A DNA stretch of 5,375 nucleotides, from NCBI GenBank assembly GCA_030668425.1, contig DAOUTY010000132.1:1-5375 (forward strand), read 5' to 3'. The notes below the pieces were generated by a model. That model was not told the origin of the DNA and made no database searches. It saw only the letters and a program-made list of their open reading frames with translations. Both the position numbers and the translations under genes were made by a program. The DNA is from Chloroflexota bacterium. Its GTDB lineage: Bacteria; Chloroflexota; Dehalococcoidia; SZUA-161. Below, piece by piece: positions 1 to 5,341 of the stretch (position 1 is the stretch's first letter; each line of letters opens with the position of its first letter).

Positions 1-1197
1 CCCCCAGTTGTTCTCTGCAATCCCCGAGTACACACCGGTACCATTCCCGTTCTCATCCGCATGCTCAAACCCGATGGCTGTGAGGTCTGTGCCGCTTTTC
101 TCTTCTGCAAACAGCGGTACGCTGCCCACCAGGGTACCATCGGAACGCTTGATAAACAGGAGATTTATCCTCGGTTCAGGATTGTCTGTAATAATAACCA
201 GGCCGTCGGGCCCTCCCGCCAGCGTCGTTGACGAGCCCGAGCCCACGCTGATATGTCCGGCCTTTTTCTCAGCAGCCTTGCTGTACTCCGTGCGCCAGTC
301 TATAACAATATTTCCACTGCTGTCGTGATTGAAGCGGTACATCGCCTGGTCAGAGATAATGAAAACCCCATCCTCGCCGACGGCAAAGGAGTTCTCGACC
401 AGCTCCCCCTCCAGCCGCATCGTGCGGACTTCGCCGGATTCCTTATGTATCGTGCCCACCATCCCCTCCGTGGTCGCGTACCAGTAATACTCTCCGCTCC
501 ACTCTGGCAGCACAAACGCAGGGCTGTCCTCTTTCCCGGGCACGAGGTAATCCGCAAGATCGTATTCGCGCACCAGTTCGAACTCTCCGCGGCCTTCGGG
601 GCCGGGAACCTGGACGACCTGGACGGTATTCTTAGTCGTTGGCACTACGGCGCGATCCTCGTTGTCAAGGTAGAAGTACATCCCAGCGCCGAGATACTCC
701 CAGGGCCTGATGCCCCGGAAAAAGAACTGGATGGACCGTGGTGGGAGTTTATAGGATGCCAGTTCTTCGAACGTGTAGGGGTCTATGAGCTCGATTTTAA
801 ACGACCTCCCGTTGCCGTACACCCCGACAAGCCGTCCCCTGCTGTCAAATGTAATCGTGCCATACCCTCCAAAGCCCTGGGTTCTCGTGATGACCTCTGT
901 ATTCAACCCCAGCGGTCCGCTTGCCTCATAGGTGTCGCTGATGTAGGCATCACAGTGCATGTTGCTACCGGGATTCAGCGCCATATAAGGGTGTTGGGGA
1001 ATCGGTACATGGGCGACTGGTTTTGAGTAGTCTACCGGGTGATATCGGATTAACTTCTCGCGCTCCGGCACCAATGAATAGAGCGGCCCATTGGGGATAC
1101 GTTTCGTCGGACCACGGCGACGTGCTATCACCGGGAGAATAATCGCACCGATTATCAGTGAAGCTAAGGCTATGAATGACTGTATTCTCTTTTTCAT
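1..1197 (-). CDS. Exported or membrane-anchored beta-propeller-like protein, C-terminus cut off by the window edge
   Basis: This frame is open for 399 codons from an ATG at 1197 to the left edge, with no stop, so the protein is partial. The start is supported by AGGAGG at 1206-1211, 8 nt upstream, and by a promoter match just beyond. The N-terminus is MKKR followed by a hydrophobic stretch (about residues 5-25) ending V23-I24-A25, which fits a signal-peptidase I -3/-1 pattern. RRR follows directly, so an uncleaved anchor is also possible. The rest is rich in short beta-strand and turn segments with G-x-D-G or D-S-x-G turns: about 112-152 (GTITFDSRGRLVGVYG), 237-305 (VGEDGVFIISD) and 324-363 (GGPDGLVIITDN). 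This spacing suggests a PQQ/NHL/SMP-30-like propeller acting outside the cytoplasm. Only one cysteine (C82) is seen and no catalytic motif. The exact family is not recognised; the propeller fold is an inference from strand pattern. Confidence 0.8.
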   Translation of the reverse strand, partial: MKKRIQSFIALASLIIGAIILPVIARRRGPTKRIPNGPLYSLVPEREKLIRYHPVDYSKPVAHVPIPQHPYMALNPGSNMHCDAYISDTYEASGPLGLNTEVITRTQGFGGYGTITFDSRGRLVGVYGNGRSFKIELIDPYTFEELASYKLPPRSIQFFFRGIRPWEYLGAGMYFYLDNEDRAVVPTTKNTVQVVQVPGPEGRGEFELVREYDLADYLVPGKEDSPAFVLPEWSGEYYWYATTEGMVGTIHKESGEVRTMRLEGELVENSFAVGEDGVFIISDQAMYRFNHDSSGNIVIDWRTEYSKAAEKKAGHISVGSGSSTTLAGGPDGLVIITDNPEPRINLLFIKRSDGTLVGSVPLFAEEKSGTDLTAIGFEHADENGNGTGVYSGIAENNWG

Positions 1198-1230
1198 TTT
1201 GCCCCCCTCCTCGCGGTTTTTTTGCGCTCT

Positions 1231-1259
1231 ACTATATCACGATAGTGTATTTACGGCAA
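1231..1259 (-). promoter_or_regulatory. Sigma70-like promoter for the beta-propeller gene
   Basis: Read on the minus strand there is TTGCCG (-35, 1254-1259, four of six consensus bases), a 17-nt spacer, and TATAGT (-10, 1231-1236, five of six). Transcription would start near 1224, giving a leader of under 30 nt that contains the AGGAGG at 1206-1211. An inverted repeat (ACTAT at 1231-1235, ATAGT at 1242-1246) overlaps the -10 and could be an operator. Spacing and position are good, but the call rests on sequence match alone. Confidence 0.45.
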
Positions 1260-1290
1260 TGCGCCACAGGCAACCGCAAAACACATTCAA

Positions 1291-1338
1291 GATTGCTTCG
1301 TCGCCCCTTCGACTGGCTCAGGGCTCCCCGCAATGACA
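1291..1338. repeat. Dispersed hairpin repeat, copy 1
   Basis: The element begins GATTGCTTCG and ends CGCAATGACA. Its ends can pair (ATTGC 1292-1296 with GCAAT 1330-1334). Between them lies a CCCTTCGACTGGCTCAGGG module. The same two 10-base termini occur in opposite orientation at 5342-5375 around a different centre, so this is a modular repeat family and not chance similarity. It lies between the 99-residue gene and the propeller gene. It could fold in the operon transcript, but no T-tract follows, so a terminator role is unproven. Confidence 0.65.
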
Positions 1339-1417
1339 CAGGAATGTGGCGACACCAACCCGGTTTTCAATCGCTATTTTTGGGTGGCAATACACCCCTG
1401 GCACCGTCTGGCCACTA

Positions 1418-1717
1418 TCATATCGTGGATGCCAGAAATGCGTCTATCACGTCTAAGGTTTTCTTTTCGACCACTAAGTCAAATATCCTGTCCTTTGCAT
1501 CCCGGGGCAGCAGCTCGATGGATTTGGTGGTTGCCGAATCGTACTTTGCCATGGGGAACTTCTGTAATACTGCGTCCCTCTGTTGCTCGTTTGTGGGCAC
1601 CGGCAGCTTCTTCAGTCCGGCAAACGCCTCCTGGGCCATGTCCGCAAGCCCGGCTTGCTGGAGTTTCTCCAATCGCTCTTCGTTTATCCATATGTTTATG
1701 GGATAGGTTTCTGCCAT
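1418..1717 (-). CDS. Small 99-residue protein of unknown function, translationally coupled to sat
   Basis: The ATG at 1717 lies one base after the sat TAA (1719-1721). Its Shine-Dalgarno GGAGG (1724-1728, 6 nt spacing) is inside the last codons of sat, so translation is probably coupled to ATP sulfurylase. The protein is soluble-looking: no signal peptide, no membrane segment and no cysteine. It opens with a short hydrophobic strand (YPINIWI, 5-11). A charged helix-like stretch follows (13-37), then a P-V-P turn (39-41), a central part containing KFPMAKYD (53-60) and TTKSIELLP (63-71), and a final helix-like region (73-97). I do not recognise the family. Position suggests a partner or regulator of Sat or the sulfation pathway, but that is inference. 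The reading frame is credible because of the tight spacing, the RBS and normal amino-acid composition. The overlapping forward-strand frames lack such support. Confidence 0.78.
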   Translation of the reverse strand: MAETYPINIWINEERLEKLQQAGLADMAQEAFAGLKKLPVPTNEQQRDAVLQKFPMAKYDSATTKSIELLPRDAKDRIFDLVVEKKTLDVIDAFLASTI

Positions 1718-1718
1718 C

Positions 1719-2966
1719 TTATACCTCCATCGGCGGAACGCTGATAACAGGGTTCCTCTTGGCTAGATATTCCTCAGTCACGAATGGTGACCCGAAGCCG
1801 TACTTGTCACCGGCTTCCATGACCAGGTCGAAGACCTCCGGCCTGAATATCAGTCGCGGCGGTTTGACTCCATCCTGAATGATGCTTCTGATAACGGTAC
1901 CACTGAATCCCTGCTGCTCCTTGTCGTGCCCGCAGAGCCCCGAATAGGTTACCTCACCGCAGACCGGGCAATACCACCACTCAAGGGTCAGCACCGAGCC
2001 TATGCCCAGGTCGGGCACCTGCTCAAATATCTCGTGGGCAGCGTAAGGTGAGTAGTACGACCCTACCCCGGCGTGGTCCCTGCCAAACATGTGATGGGTG
2101 CAACCCAGATTCTTCCTCACAATAGCATGGAAGATGGCCTCTCGTGGTCCCGCATACCGCATATCCCATAGCAGAATGGAGGTGAGGTGAGTACCTTCTT
2201 TGAAGTAGCCGGTTTTCCCCAATTCATCGTGGGTCAGCACGATCGCTTCGTCGATATAGTCTCCAGCTCTCTTTTCTCCAACCACGCAACTTACCAGGAT
2301 CGCATCGGCATTGGAAGCAAACCACGCACCTTTCATCAACCACTCGTGCCCCGTATGGGGAACATTCCTGGTTTGATGAGCAACGACTCTCTCCCACCCT
2401 GTCTCAGCCATCTTCTGCCTGAGCACCTTGGGAGGATACCAGTATTTGTCGAACGGCGGGTTTATTTTGGGCTGATTTATGATGGTAACATCACCGCCAA
2501 GAAACTTGTCCTTGTAGGCATATGTCCTCTTTACACCGGGATGTTTGTCCTCTGTAGTACCGTAGACCTTTTCTGCCATCAAGGTTCTGTCATAGGAGAA
2601 AATCTCTTCCAGATCCAGCGTGGCAAAAGGTTGATCCTGATATGTAAAAAGGAGTGTGTCTCCTTCCTTTATCCCCTTCTCCTTAATCTCGCCCTCCGAG
2701 ATATCGAAGACGATGGGGATACCCCAGATGTATCCACTGGCAAGACGCATGTCCTTACAAACTGAGTCCACATCCTTGTGACCCATAAAGCCTTTGACAG
2801 GAGAGAAGAAACCATGGGCGATGCTCATAATCTCGGTTGCTCTTGAGCCTTCAAGAGGAAGTTTGATTCTCGCCTGTTTGGCCTTTTCCCTGCCCTCAGC
2901 CGGCCCCAGCACCCTGTCGACAAGAGTGCCTCCATGGGGTGACAAAGCATTGTTCACCTCTGTCAT
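1719..2966 (-). CDS. sat: ATP sulfurylase (sulfate adenylyltransferase), homo-oligomeric type
   Basis: It catalyses ATP + sulfate to adenylylsulfate (APS) + pyrophosphate in the cytoplasm, the first step of sulfate activation. The 415-residue product has the N-terminal PUA-like part (FSPVKGFMGH, 54-63; MRLASGYIWGIPIVFDIS, 73-90) and the catalytic part. The nucleotide-binding motif is QTRN (198-201) with HTGH (204-207). Downstream are VGEKRAGDY (229-237), MRYAGPREAIFHAI (269-282) and GRDHAG (295-300). A CPVC pair (333-336) with C345 and H347 matches the zinc site known in some bacterial and archaeal enzymes. SGTVIR (355-360) is also conserved. Length is usual for stand-alone Sat. There is no fused APS kinase domain; that activity is encoded separately just upstream in cysC. 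It is not the CysDN heterodimer. The start is fixed by AAGGAGG (2971-2977), with 4 nt between GGAGG and ATG. The motif reads RNVPH where many homologues have RNPxH. Confidence 0.98.
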   Translation of the reverse strand: MTEVNNALSPHGGTLVDRVLGPAEGREKAKQARIKLPLEGSRATEIMSIAHGFFSPVKGFMGHKDVDSVCKDMRLASGYIWGIPIVFDISEGEIKEKGIKEGDTLLFTYQDQPFATLDLEEIFSYDRTLMAEKVYGTTEDKHPGVKRTYAYKDKFLGGDVTIINQPKINPPFDKYWYPPKVLRQKMAETGWERVVAHQTRNVPHTGHEWLMKGAWFASNADAILVSCVVGEKRAGDYIDEAIVLTHDELGKTGYFKEGTHLTSILLWDMRYAGPREAIFHAIVRKNLGCTHHMFGRDHAGVGSYYSPYAAHEIFEQVPDLGIGSVLTLEWWYCPVCGEVTYSGLCGHDKEQQGFSGTVIRSIIQDGVKPPRLIFRPEVFDLVMEAGDKYGFGSPFVTEEYLAKRNPVISVPPMEV

Positions 2967-3012
2967 ATTACCTCCTTGTTCAAATCAAAGGTTGAGACTA
3001 CACGCGCAACCA

Positions 3013-3627
3013 TTATAAGGGGGGAATAACACCTTGCTCTTCCAGGTGGCGCATGATCTGTTCAGCGCATTCCTCCAGGCCATATTTATCGGTCTGAACG
3101 ATTATCTCGGGGGTCAGGGGCTCTTCATAGGGCGCACTCACACCGGTGAAGTCCTCGATCTCGCCTTTCCGGGCCCGCTGCCAGAGCCCTTTGGGATCCC
3201 GGTTTTCGCACTCGCCAACTGAGCATTCACAATAGATTTCAAAGAACCTCCCCGGCTCGTTCAACGCCCTTGCCTGATCCCGATCCTCTCGGTATGGGGA
3301 GATGAAGGCGGTGAACACAATCACCCCTGCCTCAGCAAACAGCTTGGCGACCTCTCCGATCCGGCGAATATTCTCCTTGCGGTCCTCGGGAGAAAATCCA
3401 ACGTTCTTGTTGAGCCCGTGCCGGATATTGTCCCCGTCCAGCACATAGGAATTGCAGCCCCTTTCAAACAGGAGCCGTTCCACTTCGTGGCCCAGGGTGG
3501 ATTTACCGGAACTGGGCAGTCCTGTCAGCCATAGAACCACCCCTTTGTACCGGTTTCTTTCTTCCCTGTCCGCACACGTGATCAGGGGTTTGTGCCAGGT
3601 AATGTTCTTGCTTTTTGGCTCTGTCAT
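3013..3627 (-). CDS. cysC: Adenylylsulfate (APS) kinase
   Basis: It phosphorylates APS with ATP to give 3'-phosphoadenylylsulfate (PAPS), the universal sulfuryl donor. The 204-residue protein is a full-length stand-alone kinase. It has Walker A GLPSSGKST (36-44), DGDNIRHGL (64-72) for APS binding, and GFSPEDRKENIRRIGEVAKL (77-96). FISPYREDR (108-116) includes S110, which corresponds to the serine phosphorylated in some homologues. The lid-region motif DPKGLWQRAR (144-153) is followed by FTGVSAPYEEP (160-170). The start is supported by AGGAG (3632-3636), 4 nt from the ATG. It lies 81 nt downstream of the sulfotransferase stop and 46 nt upstream of sat, with no terminator seen in either gap, so the three are probably co-transcribed. 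With no PAPS reductase in view, its PAPS most likely feeds the neighbouring sulfotransferase. Confidence 0.97.
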   Translation of the reverse strand: MTEPKSKNITWHKPLITCADREERNRYKGVVLWLTGLPSSGKSTLGHEVERLLFERGCNSYVLDGDNIRHGLNKNVGFSPEDRKENIRRIGEVAKLFAEAGVIVFTAFISPYREDRDQARALNEPGRFFEIYCECSVGECENRDPKGLWQRARKGEIEDFTGVSAPYEEPLTPEIIVQTDKYGLEECAEQIMRHLEEQGVIPPL

Positions 3628-3655
3628 TCTTCTCCTTTCCTTACAATATGAATGT

Positions 3656-3671
3656 TTTCACCAAGGTGAAA
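3656..3671. promoter_or_regulatory. Perfect dyad between the sulfotransferase and cysC genes
   Basis: Two perfect 7-base arms, TTTCACC (3656-3662) and GGTGAAA (3665-3671), are separated by 2 bases in the 81-nt gap upstream of cysC. No T-tract follows on the minus strand, so it does not look like an intrinsic terminator. It could be a protein-binding operator, or a small RNA hairpin with a 6-bp stem and a tetraloop. The dyad is seen directly; its function is unknown. Confidence 0.4.
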
Positions 3672-3708
3672 GCGCCAAGTAATATAGTAGCTAAACCTAT
3701 GATGAGTT

Positions 3709-4884
3709 TCAACTTTTCCCTGCCTTCTCCCCTGTGCTCTTTCCCCCACTCGCTGGCTCAAGGCGTTTATAGCCCAATGCATCAAACGCAAAGTGCCAGT
3801 GCTGGTTTACTTTTTTTATGAGGTTATCATCCAACTTCTTATATGCACCCTTTTTGAAATCTGCAATAGAATCGAGGTAAGCATGCATGGCTGGTTCTGC
3901 CTCGGCGAATCCCGGCACACTCAAAGTCTCATACACTTTACGCAATTGAGCTAAGGGTTCCTTTTCCAAATCCTCATATTTCACCTCTACCAGGCTACCC
4001 GCAGGGATGAGCGCTCTATCGGCCAGGAGCCTCTGCATGAGCTGCGTATAGAATTGCAGAACCCAAGCCTCAAGTTCATCCGGGCTGATTGCCTGCAACT
4101 GAGACCTCTCCAGTACGACCCTATACAGATGCTGAGTTGAGCGAAAGATGTCGTAAGGATTACGGTAGATGTGGATGAATTTGGCATCGGGAAAGAGCTC
4201 AAGCAGCGTTTTGATGCGGGCGCTATCGGCACAGTTCTTAATGACCAGTCGCTTCCCTCCGGCTTCCAGTGTGGCCTTGCGCATCATAGTCAGGTAGAGT
4301 TCCTTCCATTTGGCGATGATTGATTCAGGCAGGTTGTAGAAATAGGTTATATACCTTTCAAAGAAGTAACGGGCTTGTCGGGGAAATGTATACATGTGGA
4401 GGTAAGAGTAGGACGACATGTTGGCAATCGCAAGGTCTTCCTCTTCAGGATTGTCCATTGAGAGCGGGATATTGTCTATCTCTCTGGTAGGATGAAGTTT
4501 CTTGGCCAATTTGTTGAACGGTCTTTTAATTATTTTTTCACCAACCAGACACAAACCCGGGGCAAATGCTTGAAACATGGAGACATACCCGTGGTTTTTG
4601 TCCTGGCACAATATATTGTGCAGGTGGGTTGTCCCGGTTCGCCAGTGGCCTATTATGAAAATGGGAGAGGGATGAACCGCTGTGTTTCTAACGATTCTAC
4701 CGTACCGGACCGATTCATATAGTCTGAAGGGGCTGGTGAGAAGGGTGGAGAGTGTGACAATCAGGGCGCGGATTATGAATTTCCTGTCTATGTCCCTGTT
4801 ATTCCAGAGTAACGTCAGCCAACTGCGGAATGAGCCGAAAAGAAGGGGGTGTTCGAATATACGAGCGTGCTTCTGTTGAGCCAT
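3709..4884 (-). CDS. PAPS-dependent P-loop sulfotransferase (Sulfotransfer_3-like)
   Basis: It is predicted to transfer the sulfuryl group from PAPS to an acceptor hydroxyl or amine; the acceptor cannot be told from sequence. The 5'-phosphosulfate loop is IIGHWRTGTTHLHNIL (77-92), with the R-T-G-T-T core. The 3'-phosphate site is FIHIYRNPYDIFRST (236-250), preceded by LVIKNCADSARIKTLLELFP (213-232), a typical family arrangement. VKYEDLEKEP (301-310) is the conserved segment after it. About 75 residues precede the P-loop and contain a hydrophobic or amphipathic part (36-56, FIIRALIVTLSTLLTSPFRLY), which could lie against the membrane. The C-terminal tail (376-391) is low-complexity and Gly/Lys/Ser-rich. 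The 391-residue length fits the family. AAGGAGGT (4888-4895) fixes the start, 4 nt after GGAGG. It is the first gene of the operon, followed by cysC and sat, which make its donor. A lipid, glycan or small-molecule acceptor is equally open. Confidence 0.93.
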   Translation of the reverse strand: MAQQKHARIFEHPLLFGSFRSWLTLLWNNRDIDRKFIIRALIVTLSTLLTSPFRLYESVRYGRIVRNTAVHPSPIFIIGHWRTGTTHLHNILCQDKNHGYVSMFQAFAPGLCLVGEKIIKRPFNKLAKKLHPTREIDNIPLSMDNPEEEDLAIANMSSYSYLHMYTFPRQARYFFERYITYFYNLPESIIAKWKELYLTMMRKATLEAGGKRLVIKNCADSARIKTLLELFPDAKFIHIYRNPYDIFRSTQHLYRVVLERSQLQAISPDELEAWVLQFYTQLMQRLLADRALIPAGSLVEVKYEDLEKEPLAQLRKVYETLSVPGFAEAEPAMHAYLDSIADFKKGAYKKLDDNLIKKVNQHWHFAFDALGYKRLEPASGGKSTGEKAGKS

Positions 4885-4901
4885 GATACCTCCTTGAATC
4901 A

Positions 4902-4917
4902 GCCTGTCAGGTCAGGC
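4902..4917 (-). promoter_or_regulatory. Small hairpin just upstream of the sulfotransferase ribosome binding site
   Basis: Arms GCCTG (4902-4906) and CAGGC (4913-4917) pair around a 6-base loop. The near edge is only 6 bases from the AAGGAGGT at 4888-4895, so in RNA it would sit beside the ribosome binding site. The stem is short, and a regulatory role is speculative. Confidence 0.25.
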
Positions 4918-4943
4918 ATTGATCATCGTTTTATACCGGCACA

Positions 4944-4955
4944 AAGTAGCTACTT
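4944..4955. promoter_or_regulatory. Perfect 12-base palindrome in the operon leader
   Basis: AAGTAGCTACTT is a perfect dyad with no spacer, about 60 bases upstream of the sulfotransferase start in AT-rich DNA. A dyad of this size suits a dimeric DNA-binding protein. Weak alternative -10-like boxes lie nearby on the minus strand (TATATT ending the AT-rich block, and TATAAA), but neither has a good -35. Function is unproven. Confidence 0.3.
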
Positions 4956-5101
4956 GCGTATTACATATTTTTAATATAGTGCGTTAAAAGAATTACGTAA
5001 GCGGGTTTGTCAGAAGATTAAGAAGACCTTTTAGATGACTGAAGAAAATGCGGAGATAGTCACTCTATCTGCTCACCCCCAACGGTAAACAATTACGACG
5101 G

Positions 5102-5129
5102 TCTATATCGATTATACTACCGATGTCAA
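5102..5129 (-). promoter_or_regulatory. Sigma70-like promoter for the sulfation operon
   Basis: On the minus strand a perfect TTGACA (-35, 5124-5129) is followed after 16 nt by TATAGA (-10, 5102-5107, four of six). A perfect TATAAT (5111-5116) lies in the spacer but is too close to this -35 and lacks its own. A start near 5095 would give a leader of about 210 nt before the sulfotransferase ATG. An imperfect dyad (GGTCTATA at 5100-5107, TATACTACC at 5113-5121) overlaps the core. This is the best promoter match upstream of the operon. Confidence 0.5.
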
Positions 5130-5173
5130 GCGCTTTCCCCTTCCGTAGTATCTGGATTCCAGTTCTGCTGTGG

Positions 5174-5190
5174 CATTGCGAGCCCTTCGA
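5174..5190. repeat. Fragment of the dispersed repeat family
   Basis: CATTGCGAG followed by CCCTTCGA joins in one short stretch the end of one module (CATTGCGAG, also at 5344-5352) and the start of another (CCCTTCGA, also at 5294-5301). It looks like a degenerate or recombined repeat remnant. Short matches make this a tentative call. Confidence 0.35.
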
Positions 5191-5231
5191 TTTCCGTTAT
5201 TCCGAGGGTCTCTGAGTGGAGCTGAAGAATC

Positions 5232-5266
5232 CCCTCTCCCTGGATGGGAGAGGGTTAGGGTGAGGG
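5232..5266. repeat. Repeat module with a 9-bp hairpin and a G-quadruplex motif
   Basis: CCCTCTCCC (5232-5240) and GGGAGAGGG (5246-5254) form a perfect 9-bp stem around TGGAT. The right arm continues as GGG-TTA-GGG-TGA-GGG, so 5246-5266 has four GGG runs separated by loops of exactly three bases, a canonical G-quadruplex pattern on the plus strand. The two folds share bases 5246-5254 and would exclude each other. From memory, modules of this kind are dispersed in many environmental bacterial genomes. This is unverified here. Confidence 0.55.
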
Positions 5267-5293
5267 TGACCGGGGATAACCGTTCGCCCTGAG

Positions 5294-5328
5294 CCCTTCG
5301 ATGAACTCAGGACATGCCTGTCGAAGGG
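5294..5328. repeat. Hairpin repeat module with CCCTTCGA and TCGAAGGG ends
   Basis: Perfect outer arms CCCTTCGA (5294-5301) and TCGAAGGG (5321-5328) enclose inner arms CAGG (5308-5311) and CCTG (5317-5320), with a one-sided bulge at 5302-5307. The CCCTTCGA start and CTCAGG middle match the core inside the 1291-1338 element, so the two are related modules. Confidence 0.55.
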
Positions 5329-5341
5329 GAATTTCTATCAT

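Noticed and set aside
253..1026. A 257-codon forward-strand open frame over the propeller gene
   Set aside because: The minus-strand frame there is open for 399 codons and has a signal sequence, RBS and promoter. The forward frame has no clear RBS and an unconvincing protein composition.
1..1197. PAPS-independent arylsulfotransferase (ASST), which is also a beta-propeller
   Set aside because: Attractive in this context, but I see no ASST-specific domain or active-site pattern; only the general strand pattern is shared.
1339..1417. Intrinsic terminator after the operon
   Set aside because: Only weak pairing (GTGGC 1384-1388 with GCCAC 1411-1415) with a long loop and no T-tract on the transcribed side.
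1479..1691. Second minus-strand frame inside the 99-residue gene region
   Set aside because: It has no sat-coupled start; the other frame starts 1 base after sat with its own RBS.
1333..1878. Forward-strand open frame across the ends of sat and the 99-residue gene
   Set aside because: It lies opposite the strongly supported sat end and begins inside a dispersed repeat; it is a shadow frame.
2187..2765. A 192-codon forward-strand open frame
   Set aside because: It is entirely inside sat, whose motifs and full length are unmistakable.
4885..5095. Known riboswitch (for example SAM or c-di-GMP) in the leader
   Set aside because: None of the conserved core sequences I know for these classes was seen.
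5252..5266. Telomere-like TTAGGG repeat
   Set aside because: Only one TTAGGG unit within a dispersed repeat module; no tandem array.
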